Assembly (NCBI RefSeq): GCF_007655135.1
Contig: NC_045131.1
Span: forward strand, 7,316,001 to 7,380,000
Direction of reading: 5' to 3'
DNA from: Punica granatum
Lineage: Eukaryota > Streptophyta > Magnoliopsida > Myrtales > Lythraceae
DNA length: 64,000 nt
Made by a program: the position numbers and the translations under genes. Below, piece after piece: positions 1 to 11,500 of the stretch (position 1 is its first letter; each line of letters opens with the position of its first letter). Under the pieces are notes generated by a model. The model was not told the DNA's origin and did no database searches. It saw nothing but the letters and a program-made list of their open reading frames with translations.

Positions 1-390
1 CATTCCCATCTCCCTTCATTGATAATAGCAAATACCTTTACTTTCTCAGTCAATCCAGTGCCACTTACACCATTTCCCTGAAATCTGTACCGTTTGATTC
101 TACCTTTTAGTTTCTGACCAAATTATGTCTACTTTGATTGAGTTTTCCCAGCTTTGTTTGTGAGCTCAAATCTATACTATGTGGTATTTTTGATGTTTTA
201 AGTAATAAAGAGCCATGCTACCTGCATTGAAAAGAAAGAAAAACAAGATAATTTATGTTCAATGGACTCACATCGGGCTTTCTCGGAGCATGGAAGGTTC
301 TTCTTCAAGCACCAATCGAGTCTAAAATCAAGATATAAAAGAGAAAATTAGCAAATGCATGCTAATACAATATGATGATAAAACAAGCTA

Positions 391-955
391 GCAAATGTAG
401 TTCTTACTCGATTTGTATGTTGGGTCTCTGAATGCATTACCAGCCCTAGATTTTCTGTTTTGATCAATGGTATTATGAAAGAAGGACCTGAGGCAAGGTT
501 GTCCCCTTTCTCCTTATCAATTGGTTTTGCATGTGGAAGTGTTGTCTAAACTCATTGTTTCCAAGGGAGCTTGGCTATCATCCATCTTGTAAGAAAGTGG
601 AATTGACCACACTTAGGATTTGCCAATGACTTGATAATATTCCTTAAGGGCAAGGGTAGTTTAATTAGAGGCATCCTGCAAATATTTGATCAGTTTATAA
701 AATGTCCGGCTTGAAGTTGAATCCCGAAAAGTCTAAGATCTTCCATGCTGGTATCACTAGAATGTAGCACGAGAAACGATTCCTAAAAATGGATTCAAGG
801 CTGGCTCTTTGCCAGGAGATACTTGGGAGTTCTATTATTGCCAGGTATACTCAGGGATAAGGTGTGCAAGCCCCTTATTGGAAGAATAACCGATAGAATC
901 GTTGGAAAGTTGTCCTATGCTGGGAGACTCCAACTTAGTAACTATGTTAGACACT
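391..955 (+). mobile_element. LINE (non-LTR) reverse transcriptase remnant A
   Basis: Broken reading frames translate to pieces of a plant L1-type reverse transcriptase. Around 410-480 a frame reads WVSECITSPRFSVLING. At 489-560 another reads LRQGCPLSPYQLVLHVEVLS, the conserved RT core. Near 610-640 FANDLIIFL replaces the usual FADD catalytic box. At 700-950 there are LKLNPEKSK and GKLSYAGRLQL, typical of the palm/thumb region. Frames shift and stops occur, so no protein is made. The remnant ends at about 955, where the palindrome begins. A LINE-like 3' end with a poly-A run lies at 4505-4601, possibly the tail of the same copy displaced by later insertion (inference). Confidence 0.8.
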
Positions 956-1385
956 CCCCGGTTAACTACAATCTCAGAGCCTAAGACAAGCTTGATTTGT
1001 AAACTAGGATGAAAAAGGTAACTCTCAAGAAATTCGTGGTGTAGAAGAGGTACCATTTCCCTTAGTCTCAGCCCAATTATAGTCCAGATCAGCTTTGCAA
1101 TAATGAGATCCTGGCCACTTGTTATATAAAAGTTACTTGTGTTGCAGTCGGGGTACCACAAAAGGTGATCGTCAAACAACGTCACGAGCTCCCCTCAGAA
1201 GTTTCAAACAGAGACTATCCGGTTCCTGAATGTTAAGAACAACTTATTCTTGTAGAGGAAGATAAAGGCTGATGGGGTCATAAACTGTGTCCATGTGAAT
1301 TCCACAAGCTAAGTATTGCCAACCTATCAAAATCATTACGAAAAAGTTATATTGCAAAAGCTGGCTCGTTGGTTAAGAGATATAG

Positions 1386-3487
1386 GAGGGGTGTGCACAG
1401 ATACCGAGTATATTCGGAACCGGTCGGAACCTACCCATTATGGTAGGATCTGGGTAGCGCGTATTGAAAATAGGATAGGTCTGGGTATTAAAATACGATA
1501 CCGGTGAAAATCGATTTCGATTCCGGTTATTGCATATAGGGTACCTAAAACTAGAATTGAAACCGATATCCAGACTCGATAATAATTTCCCTCATTAAGA
1601 AAGGTATCTCTATACTAGTGAACAACTCTAGCTTTAAGAAAGGTACTCTTTCGGTGCGATACCTGGGGCTCCCTCTTGTCTCTGGAAAGCTTTCCTCGAA
1701 GAACTGTGAGACTCATACTGAGAGAATCCTAAAGCAAATCAGGAGCTGGTCAGTGAAGCACCTGTCCTACGCGGATCGGGTACAGTTGATCAATTCTGTA
1801 CTCTTCAGCATGACCAGCTACTGGTGTACCCACTTTATTCTTTCCCAAGAAAGTGGTCAAACTGGTGCAGCAGCAGTGCAGATCCTTTCTTTGGAAAGGC
1901 CTTGAGCAGCATACAGGTGGAGCAAAGGTCAGTTGGGAAACTATATGTCTCCTAAAGTCTGACGGAGGACTCGACATCAAGGATCTAACTCTGTGGAATA
2001 AGGTATGCGTATTAAAAAACCTTTGGTCTCTCCTCATGCGTTCAGGGTCTCTTTGGGTTGCTTGGGCTGCTAAATATCCAATCAAAGGCTGAAGTATATG
2101 GTCTTTAAAGATACCTGGTGATTGTTCTTGGAACTGGAGAAAACTATTGCAGTTGAAGACTTTGATGTCTCCCTATATCTGTTATCGTGTTGGCTCCGAC
2201 GCGAATGTGTCCTTCTGGTATGACATGTGGTTACCGGTCGGATCTTTGATTGATCACTACACTAAGGGGTTCCAGTGCTTTTCGTCGCTCAAAGAACACA
2301 CAACAATTAGTTCGATTCTAGTTGATGGCTGTTGGCATTGGCCTAGAAGCTCGGACCCGCAAGCTGCTCTAATCCGTGATCTCGCAGCAACAATCCGACC
2401 CTCCAACCATGATAGGGTCACATGGACGGCTCACAAATCCGAGTCATTTTCTATTGCAAATGCATGGAAATGCTTAAGACCCAGGGGTCTAAAGATGGAA
2501 TGGAGGATTGCAATCTGGTTTGAGGGGCAGTTCCCTTGATCCTCTTTCATTAGCTGGCTTTGTGTACATAATAGATTGAGTACAAAAGACGGGCTTCTAA
2601 GTTGGAGAATCTCGATTGCTGCAACCGAATGTGAATTTTGTAGTTTGGAGTTGGAGACCCGAGATCACCTCTTTTTTGAATGCCCGATCACCCAAGGGAT
2701 TTGGAGAAGTTTATTAGCTCGGGTTGGATTGAACAAACCCAATGTCGACTGGAATACGGAACTCTGTTCGGTCTCCTCTCTCCGTGAAAAGAAGTTTGAC
2801 ATTATATGCCTCAAACTTCTTTGGACTCACTACATTTATTGCATCTGGAGAGAGAGGAACGTCAGGATCTACCGGAAGCAAGTCTCATCCCCAACAGTTA
2901 TTATACGAAGGATCCTCTCGGATGTGCAAGCGAAGTTGTCCATACTTCCCCGATTCTCATGCAAAATTGTACACTTTATCATTGTGAGGCATATGTTTTA
3001 CCACTTTGATACTGCACTTAGTTGACTTGGGGGGTAGTTTTTTTTGGGTAGTTTCAGTTATTTCTGCTCTGTACAGGGGTAAATGATACTGGTTTCTGAT
3101 GTAAATTCATTTTGTTATCAATGAAGTTTCACCATTTACCCAAAATAATTTCCCCCATTATATATATATAGTTATATAGTTATATTCAAATATTTATATA
3201 TTTAAAAGATATAGTCACTAATTTAAAAATATATAAATCTATGTCGACATTCTATTTTGCGTGATTACTAATTATGCATGCGAAATTTTCGGTTTTATTT
3301 AACGAGACAAAAAAAATTTACAGATTCCAACAAGATACCCGGAACCTGTGGTATAATACAAGTCCCTAGGTTCCGTTCAACGACTCAACAGAATAGGGTT
3401 CGGTTCCAAAATCTTGAAATATGTCCATTACAAGATAGGGTATAGATAACGTGAAAAAAATAGGGTATTCGGACCCTCACACCCCTG
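1386..3487. mobile_element. Non-autonomous hAT-type element, enlarged by a LINE insertion
   Basis: The outer ends read GAGGGGTGTG (left) and, inverted, CAGGGGTGTG (right). They are flanked by the 8-bp direct repeat AGATATAG at 1378-1385 and 3488-3495, as hAT transposition produces. The uninterrupted target survives in the opposite arm of the palindrome (around 4060-4080), where GAGATATAGAAAAC runs straight through. Terminal regions of about 200 bp (left) and 330 bp (right), rich in GGAACCGG and TACCC motifs, match the element at 16844-17392 in inverse orientation. There is no transposase. About 1.5 kb of the interior is a separate LINE insertion. Confidence 0.85.
1598..3143 (+). mobile_element. 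5'-truncated LINE copy B (RT C-terminus and zinc-binding domain) inside the hAT element
   Basis: The copy is flanked by a 17-bp target duplication with one mismatch (AATAATTTCCCTCATTA at 1581-1597 and AATAATTTCCCCCATTA at 3144-3160), the mark of target-primed reverse transcription. The frame from 1618 reads RYLGLPLVSGKLSS and LSYADRVQLINSVLFS, the L1 RT thumb region. The frame at 2576-3025 reads CEFCSLELETRDHLFFEC, the zf-RVT zinc-binding motif that ends plant L1 ORF2. The frame breaks near 1850-1905, 2090 and 2540, so it is dead. The 3' end shows the usual short LINE tail (TTGTTATCAATGAAG) but no long poly-A. Confidence 0.88.
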
Positions 3488-4504
3488 AGATATAGAAAGC
3501 AGATTGAAGCATTGGAATGCGCGCCTCAACTATGACTCCCTGTGCCACTGTCGGAAGGGCTAAGTAAGACTGCCTTGCTCCATGGGGTTGTTTGTGTTTG
3601 CTGTGCTGGACTAGCTAATATATGGAGTCCCTTTTTTTCTTTTTGAGATCAATATGAAGTTATAAGGATACATCAAGAATCTGAAGATGCTTGAAGGCTT
3701 TGAGTGCTATCATCTATCCTGTCAATACATAAAGGTTTAAGCACTGTTAACCATCCTATCAAAACAGGATGGTCATCGCAATAAGGTGGACTTCATCGAA
3801 CAATTCAACGAGAAGCTTCTCGTCAAACAAGAGGATAAAGATCTTCTGATTCTTGATGTATGTAACCTTCATAAATTCATATTGATCTCAAGAGGGGAAA
3901 AAAGAGAGTCTATATATTAGCTAATCCAGGTCAACAAACACAAACATCCCCATGGAACAAGGTAGTCTTACTTGGCCTTTCCATCAAGTTCATCCGGATG
4001 GTGATGCCGTGTCAAACACAGGGAGTCATAGTTGAGGCGCGCATTCCAATGCCTCAGGCTGTTTTCTATATCTCTCAACGAACGAGCTGGCTCTTGCAAT
4101 GTAACTTTGTTGTAATAATTTTGATAGATTGGCATTGCTGAGCTTATGGGGTTCACTAGGACACAGTTTATGACTCCATCAGCCTTTATCTTCCTCTACG
4201 AGAACCAGTTGCTTTGACATATAGGAACCGGAGAGGGGAGATCGTGACGCCATTTGAGAATTACCTTCCAACTGCAACACAGGTAACGTTTATATAACAA
4301 GTGCTCATGACCTCATTATATCCTACTGCAAAGCTGATCCGGAAGATATTTGGGCTTAGGCTGAGGGAAATGGTACCTCTTGTACACCATGAACTTATTA
4401 ATAGGTACCCTTTTAATCCTGATATACAAACTGAGCTTATCTTAGGCTCTGAGATTGTAGTTAGATATGTGGTGAGTAATCCATCCCTTCTCTTCCTGTT
4501 TTAT

Positions 4505-4603
4505 TGAGAGCTTCTACACTCTTTTGTTCTTGGGCCAGCTTTTTGTGCCCAAAGTAGGCTCTTTGTACAAGTTTGTTTTATCAACAAAAAAAAAAAAAAA
4601 AGA
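4505..4603 (+). mobile_element. LINE-like 3' UTR with poly-A tail
   Basis: A short stretch containing GGGCCAGCTTTTTGTGCCC and TTGTACAAGTTTGTTTT ends in about 17 A residues (4585-4601). This matches the usual layout of a plant LINE 3' end. It starts just after the palindrome and may be the displaced tail of LINE remnant A; that link is inference. Confidence 0.5.
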
Positions 4604-4859
4604 GTAGTAGGGGTTGTTGTACATATTGGAAGCTTTGGAGTTTGAATGAAGATGATCACTTATCCAAAAGTACAAGAAAAGCAGCAAATAATACCCAAAT
4701 GCTTACCTAGCTGTCGTGGATGGGAAACTCGAAATCAAGTTTCTGGAAAAGTGTTGAAACGAACTTAGAAAGAGAAAACATCAGATGAGAAACATCTTTC
4801 CAGACAAAAAGAAAAGTTTTCCCAGTTTTCTGATTTCTACGATAAATATAAAAAGAACT

Positions 4860-4970
4860 TACACACGCTATTGTTGGCAAGTCGACAGAGGAGAACCCAT
4901 GAAATTGTTGTATGAGAGATCTCTGACCAAAGCAATAATTAAAGACAATTCTTTGATAGTAGATCAATGA
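4860..4970 (-). pseudogene. Possible fragment of a leucine-rich-repeat receptor kinase gene
   Basis: On the minus strand, reading from about 4955 down, one frame gives LVRDLSYNNFMGSPLSTCQQ and then a stop. LSYNNF followed by a Cys-containing end resembles the last LRR and juxtaposed Cys region of plant LRR-VIII receptor kinases. A GTAAG-like donor follows at about 4855, and a possible short exon lies at about 4712-4748. The piece is too short to be sure, no kinase domain is present, and the LINE poly-A lies just beyond. It could be chance similarity. Confidence 0.3.
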
Positions 4971-5008
4971 AGTTCAATTAAGTTCAATCAATAACTTACG
5001 AGTATTGA

Positions 5009-5090
5009 CACTCCGTTTGGTTTTGCAATCTAATTTTAAGATTTTAACTCTGACTCTAACTCTATTTATTACACAACAAAAATCAATTCT
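5009..5090. repeat. Fragment of the CCGTTTGGTTTTGC MITE family
   Basis: The stretch starts CACTCCGTTTGGTTTTGCAA and continues with AACTCTGACTCTAACTCTA and ACACAACAAAAATCAA. The same terminal module is seen in the element at about 45621-45940. Only one end is present here. Confidence 0.5.
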
Positions 5091-5437
5091 TTGGTGGACC
5101 CCATATCACATTCATATTTCCAAATTATCTATGATATAATTGGCCAATTCTGTTGCCAATTATCTCGCACGCCTAACTAGGGATAACTCCTACTATCATC
5201 AGGATATGTATTTTATGTCCTGGTCGAGTCCTTGACATTAGACATTATTTTGGCTGATCAGATAAGTGTGTCTAATACCCGTACTGTTTGTATCGACCGA
5301 TTCGCCTAGGCGGACTCTGGCTAATTTATAATATATTTCCTCTTCCTACGGAAAAAAAAAAATCTACTGGCCAGAAGAAATTAAAAATAACAAAACAAAT
5401 ATAAAAATTTACTTCGGGAGTTGACCGAGACCGACCA

Positions 5438-5443
5438 TATATA
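5438..5443 (+). promoter_or_regulatory. Candidate TATA box of the CML gene
   Basis: TATATA within CCATATATACC lies about 220 bp upstream of the CML start codon. A start about 30 bp downstream would give a 5' UTR near 190 nt. The assignment rests on position and motif only. Confidence 0.4.
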
Positions 5444-5663
5444 CCGTGGACAAGTCGTCTCGGAGATCTCGAAACACGGAAACATCCCGCGGACCGCGGC
5501 TGCGGCCGGCGCCACCCGTCCCACGCGGCAGCTCCTCCGCATAACCACACCACACACTTGACTTCAACTTCTTCAACGTCCTCATCATTGCATTCACTCG
5601 CAATATTAGAGACGTTCATCAACCGCGACAGAGCTAGCCGATCTCCAGTATTGCATTATTGCA

Positions 5664-6227
5664 ATGGCCGCAGCCCCGGACGGTCGGTCCTTATCCCGGA
5701 AATCGACGTCCTTCAGCCTCCACAGCCCGAGCCTCAACTCCCTCCGCCTCCGCCGCATCTTCGACCTCTTCGACCGCAACGGCGACGGCCTGATCACCAT
5801 CGACGAGATCAGCCAGGCCCTCTGCCGCCTCGGCCTCGACGCCGCCCCCTCCGAGCTCGAGTCCGCCATCCGGTCCCACATCCCCCCGGGCTCTGCCGGC
5901 CTCCGCTTCGACGACTTCGAAGCCCTGCACCGGGAGCTCGACAGGGACTTCTTCGGCGGAGGCGAGAGTGAGTTGGAGCCAGTCGACGCGGCGGTGCAGG
6001 AGCAAACGGACCTGCACGAGGCATTCAACGTGTTTGATGAGAACGGGGACGGGTACATCAGCGCGAAGGAGCTACAGGCGGTGCTCAAGAAGTTGGGAAT
6101 GGTGGAAGGACAGGAGTTGGCACGGGTCGAGCAGATGATCGGATCCGTTGACCGGAACCGAGATGGGCGCGTCGACTTTGCCGAGTTTAAGGACATGATG
6201 CGCAATGTCATCAACAAGAGGACTTGA
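5664..6227 (+). CDS. Calmodulin-like protein, CML42/CML43 type
   Basis: Intronless 187-residue EF-hand calcium sensor. The order is a short basic N-terminus with the motif SPSLNSLRLRRIFDLFD, then EF-hand 1 (loop 37-48, DRNGDGLITIDE), a degenerate second hand (about 70-88, no ligand set), EF-hand 3 (125-136, DENGDGYISAKE) and EF-hand 4 (163-174, DRNRDGRVDFAE). Three working loops with a lost second hand, the LRLRRIFDLFD start and the acidic linker at 93-115 fit the CML42/43 group. Members of that group bind Ca2+ and act in defence, trichome and herbivory signalling. The start is the first ATG of the frame and aligns with family N-termini. The coding region is very GC-rich against its AT-rich surroundings, which is common for intronless CMLs and not evidence of transfer. 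Confidence 0.93.
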   Translation: MAAAPDGRSLSRKSTSFSLHSPSLNSLRLRRIFDLFDRNGDGLITIDEISQALCRLGLDAAPSELESAIRSHIPPGSAGLRFDDFEALHRELDRDFFGGGESELEPVDAAVQEQTDLHEAFNVFDENGDGYISAKELQAVLKKLGMVEGQELARVEQMIGSVDRNRDGRVDFAEFKDMMRNVINKRT

Positions 6228-8292
6228 TTCGACATTCCAAATATACAAAGATTCAATATTTACATATTCGTTCCCAAGAAGTATTGTGTTACGATGCTAG
6301 CGGATTTGCGTGGTGAGCTTTCTACGTCTTACTACACAATACACATATATATGTACGCCTTTACTTTTATGTTAGGACTATCGTACTGGGATATGCATCT
6401 TTCTTTTCCCTTTATTATTTTTCATTGCAACCTGATATAAAGTGAAAGTCGCCATAGTCCCAGATAGACATAAATACGAACTTGTCGAAAAAACGCGACA
6501 GAATTGCATCATCTGTCTCACATCATGATAAATGATAAATTAAGATGACATTAAACTTTGGGAAATCTTGCATTAGTACCTACACTACAACCAAGATTGA
6601 ACAATGCATATGTTTAGTAAATGCAACAAGAAGAAGATCACCTTCAAGGAGTTTGGTTTAGCCAAAGTGTGAATAATTTTTTACTCTCTCTCCACTCAAA
6701 GTCAAATCCTCTTGATGCCAACAGTCTCTGGCGAATTTACCAATTTTGTGAGCTCGCAGGACATCCACGCGGACCGAAGAAATGAGTCAGTGAATTCTGA
6801 ACATCCTTCGTTATTATAAAAACAAAAAAAGAAGAAGAATATATATGATATAGAAGACTTCTTAAGGATAAAATGGGAAAGTAGTAGTTTGCAAATGGGC
6901 CCATGAGGCGATAAGTCCACAAAATTTTCGGCCCGTTTATTGCCATGGGTTGGGCCGAATCTGAGCCCTCACGGCCTACCACCTGCTCCCTATAAACTTT
7001 GGCCCACTTTTAACTAAGACAAGGGTAAGCTGTGATTTGTGTAATAGAGTAGGGATATTTGAGCACACAAACGTCTACAAGGTATCCTAAATCCAGTTGA
7101 CACGGAGGGCAAGCGAATTCGATCATCGTATTATGATCTTAACTTCAGTTCCTACCGAAAGGTGTCCTAAAGGAGTTCTCGTAATGTACGTGCTAGATCA
7201 CGTGTCGATTGCCTGTTCAAACCAGTCTGGGGAAGGATAATCGGTCCTGTATATCAGCCCCATTACGTCCAAGAACATATAAAAGGGAACTTTCTCCTAA
7301 TTTGGTCCGGGGGAATCGTGATCAATATCAATCCAGCTATTTCGAAAATTCTGTGTGATTCTTCCCGAGAAGATGTCGATGTAAATACATCCTCGTTTCT
7401 TTTGTTTACCACTTCATATTTGCAGCAGGAATTCTTCTTCTGCACCTCTAAGATCATCTCTACTCGTAATTTCGTATCATTCGGAGAGCGAATCTATACA
7501 TTTAGACGGTTCGTTTGTTAGTATCACACACGTACATAAATTTGCGGATATTCCAAGGACGTTTATTATAAGGTCAATATCAAGACTGTCGATTTGCAAG
7601 ACATCAGCGTACAACACATCAGTATAAGAACCCAATGCGAAATGGAACTTCTCCTTTCTTGCCTGTCCACGACTATCTAGAATGCTATATTATTCAAACT
7701 CGCGAAGATGCTGGAGTATGAAACTTCCAAAAGCGCATACGCATGCGGATGTACTTTCGGACTCTTAACTCGTGCCGAGGTCAATTATTGCTGTGGAGGG
7801 AGAGCGGCCAAAAACCCGGCCATGTTCAACCTGAAATGTCGCCGGCCCTCGCCTTATCTCATCTCATCGAGTATTATCGGGACGCATATGGAAGGGGGGA
7901 CCCAATTGGATCTGATTTTGATGACCGATGCTGATGTGATATGTCTCTCATAGCTATCCTAAGTTTATGATTCCTCCCGAGTTCCCTTTTCACACACGGT
8001 TTCGGATTTCTCTTGCCTGAGGAAAGTTTGGGCCTAAGATGAAATTTCCCTATCTCGTAAGGGTACACGCTTTAACATATCCACGCTTGTCAACCATGTC
8101 ATGATAAAGAGCTCGAATCCGGTTGATTCTGACAGTACCGTGTGAATCGACAGTACCATGTGTGAAGTAAGTTCAGTAAACAGTCAGGGATAACTACCGA
8201 GTGGATTAAAAGGTAATACGGTCGAAGTCCCTTTTCGATGACACCGATTGATCGAACGGGTCCAATTATATGTTGCACGTTACAACATTAGT
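6228..8292. other. Intergenic; no confident gene
   Basis: This begins with the CML 3' region. At 6890-7010 there is a cluster of GGCCCA/TGGGCC motifs (TGGGCCCATG, GGCCCG, TTGGGCCG, TGGCCCAC) followed by CTATAAAC, which looks like a plant site-II promoter, but no convincing ORF follows. At 7700-8060 interrupted frames (for example SHLIEYYRDAYGRGDPIG) give a weak impression of degraded retrotransposon coding sequence. Confidence 0.4.
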
Positions 8293-8300
8293 GGTAAGTG

Positions 8301-8493
8301 CAGGGGCGGAGCCATTAAGGCTCGGGGCCCCCCCTACTTTTTCATTTTTTAAAAATTTCACATATAAATTTGTAAAAATTTCAACTTTTGCCCCTAAAAA
8401 ACCATCAATGCCCCCCTGAATTATTTTATTATTTGACTTTTGTCCCAAAACTTTTAATTTGTCCCTCGTGAACTTTATTTTTGGCTCGCCCTG
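8301..8493. mobile_element. hAT-type MITE, 193 bp
   Basis: The element begins CAGGGGCGGAGCCA and ends TTTGGCTCGCCCTG, giving imperfect terminal inverted repeats. It is flanked by the 8-bp duplication GGTAAGTG at 8293-8300 and 8494-8501. The interior is AT-rich with CCCC runs and no coding potential. The CAGGGGCGGAGCC end is a widespread plant hAT terminus. Confidence 0.88.
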
Positions 8494-8501
8494 GGTAAGT
8501 G

Positions 8502-11500
8502 TGTGCTTGCTTTATAAAGCAAAGGACAGCATTGGTTTCTAAGTTTCTATCTGATACCTACCCAGAAGTGCATATGTTCCCTCTTTTACTTTTATTCGAC
8601 AGATCAAGCCACACTATCAAGGTAATAGGCCGGTTTTCATCTTCTTTATTAATATGGACGGATTAATATGGACCGACCATTTATGATTCTCGATACCAGG
8701 TATCGGTCCTCGAATGGAGCAACACTATATTCTCCATTGCCTAAGGAGAATTCGTTATTGTTGGAGGACGTCAGAGGACCAGGTGATTGACTACTTGGTG
8801 TAGATTGATCGATTTCGACTTACCACGCACGATCATGCACATATAAAGATAATAAAGGATGCCATGCAAGCGCAGAAGATATATATTATGTGTGTGTGTG
8901 TGTATACATTGATGGGTGATTGTTGCATATGTTAGATTTGTATATGCTCTCGGTCATCATGTGATGTTATTGTAGATCTGTTTGCGAACCACAAATAATG
9001 CAACGGAAGTGGATGAGTACCCGAATAACAAGGAGTTAAGAGTCGATTCGATAATCCTTTTGATGAAGCGATGTTGTATCTTCGTGTCTAATAGAATGAT
9101 TTGGGATATTCATAGGGTCCCATTGATCCCATTGCCACCACAAAAAGCGTGGATACAAGGCATTCCAGGATCTCCTCCACAAATGGATCTATAGTAATTA
9201 TTCCGAGATGACATTATTATTATACTTAGATGATATGGTATATTATCGATTCGCATACACATGCATATCGATCAACTGCCACTTTAATTGCATATGAATG
9301 GAATTGAACATGTTAAATAGGCAGTCACAACAGAAGTTACTTCCCGGGTCCTACCATAAAGAGTATTGTCCTCTCATGTCACATGAATCATCAATGGAGT
9401 TGATAAAGCTCTCCTGAGTCTCCTCGAAGGGGCAAATGACATAGGAAAATGAAATATATAATTTGTTAAAGAATTATAATTTAATATTCCGATATACATG
9501 TGGCATCACTCAAATTATTGTCCTCTCTCTTTTCTAAGTTCCAGAATTATAAAAAATAAAATAAAATCGATGAATGATTATGATAACGATAAAATTGACT
9601 AACCACTGATCTGGAGATTTTATTTTTTAATTGTATATAATCAGTATTAGGATCCGTTTATTAGACCAAACAAACATATATAATTAGTACATTTAAGTGA
9701 TCCCAGATGAGTGTTTTTTTTCCCCAGAAAATCATCAATGAAGGGTATAAAATATAGATTGTGAATCATTAAAGGTTAATTATGATGAAGTTTATTCGCA
9801 TTTTAATTATAATTAAGAAATTTTGAATTCAATTCTCGTTCATCGTGTTTTTATGCCTATATATTTGTCAATGGATTGTCGAAACCATGAATTCATTGAT
9901 CGTCAGAATCTTAACTTGGCAGCCGCCAAATAACAATTCACAACAGTAGGACATCACATTTTGTAGGACATGAAAGTATAGTAAGATGATAAAGATAATA
10001 AACTCTAAACAAACGGACACCTGTAAAGCTTTACACAACATTATTTTTGCAGGTTCAAAGTTCTAACAATTTCTTGTAGTTCTAAAATGGGTTTTTCCCT
10101 TAATATCAACCGTCTTTTGCATTAGTCATGAATGATAATTGCAATTATTTCCATCTGTCAAATTATTATTGCTTTTGTTTATTAAAAGATGATGAATTAT
10201 TGCATTTAATTTCATGAAGGCGAACGCTATTATGGGCTATGTCCAAGCACAGGAATATCGCATGATTCTTCTTGCTTTTAAGTACAAAACAAGATTAGTG
10301 GGTCATAATATTATTATTATATATTTTATATATTATTATTATATAAAAGATAGTGATCATGCTCCCTTTATGGGCCCTTGGGGCGAGTTAACAGCTTTTA
10401 CCCAGTTGCCTCTCTTTTTTTTTTTAAAAAAAATTAAATCTTCAAATCAAAATTATTTTTTAATATTTTCGATTCCAACCTAAATAAGATATCACGTAAT
10501 CTAATAGATTTGTGAGGATAAATGATTCGATCGTTATAATTATATCACTTATTTCTAAAAAGATATATTTTTTTAACTTTTTAAATTTACAAGTGTTTTT
10601 AGAATTTTTTCCATTTTTCATTTTTTCAAATATGGCATGATAAGGTATCGGACAATATGGTTGACCTGTTCGGTCAATTGATCCAATCATTATAGTTGTA
10701 CCATTTATTTCCAAAGCAATAATTTTCTCTCAATTTTTATTTTGAAAAGTTAGAAGAAATTTAATATTAAAAGTACTACATACAATATATTTTCCCAAAT
10801 TTTAGGATGCGGGTAGTAAAGGTTTTCTCTCATTGTGTCTTTCTTTTATTTTAATTTTCTTAAATCTGAGCTGACAAGGTAACGATATAACTCAGTTGAC
10901 CAGTCAGGTCAAATGATTCGATCATAATTGTTAGAAGCAAACTTATGGAAGCAAACTTTTAGTATTCATAAGTAAATATAACGTCACGCTTTTTGCCCAT
11001 ACAGTATACAGCCTTTAGTCAATTTTTTTCCTTAATAACTACAAGATTTTACTTCATGCAACCCGAATAAAGTATTAGGTAATTCGGTCGACTCTCTATA
11101 CCACATAATTCGATTGTATAGTCGGACCACTTATTTCTAAAAAAATTTCCTCAACTTTTATCTAGAAAATTCAAGAAAAATTCCATATTAGAAATATATA
11201 CAAATTAAGATATATGCAATAATTTTTTTCTTTTCAAATTTTAGGTACCTTTCATGGGGAAGTATACTAATTATTCACTTAACTTTTGAATCATAAGTAA
11301 TATTTTTTTCCTTTATTCATACAAGAAGACTTATAGATATTCAACATCTATTGTTTTAAGATACTATAATCATATATAAATAAGCGGGTATAAGAAATAA
11401 AATTATTTGTTAATATTACATTAATTTATCTAACAAATTATATGAGAGGACTTTGTTCCAGCGGCAAAGTGCGGGCATGTCCCTAGTAACCCTTTAAAGC

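Larger units (their letters stand above)
968..4465. repeat. Large imperfect palindrome (foldback-like), interrupted in its left arm
   Basis: Sequence at about 968-1385 plus 3496-3690 is the reverse complement of about 3835-4465. The arms are roughly 610-630 bp once the 2.1-kb insertion at 1386-3487 is removed, and the centre is near 3765. Shared landmarks are the protein-like string GLRLREMVPL (minus strand near 1060, plus strand near 4350), the pair MPTYQNHYEK at 1316 and MPIYQNYYNK reading back from about 4132, and the text around 3550-3690 against 3840-3985. The arms differ by scattered substitutions, so the structure is not recent. I do not recognise the encoded fragments, and I found no clear target duplication at the outer edges. 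It could be a foldback transposon or a local inverted duplication. Confidence 0.75.

Noticed and set aside
835..1185. Open minus-strand frame of 116 codons
   Set aside because: It lies in a palindrome arm and partly antisense to a LINE remnant. No ATG-supported gene structure or known family, so it is described only as part of the palindrome.
5558..5971. Long Pro/Arg-rich frames on both strands over the CML gene
   Set aside because: These are shadows of the GC-rich CML coding sequence; only the EF-hand frame has family similarity.
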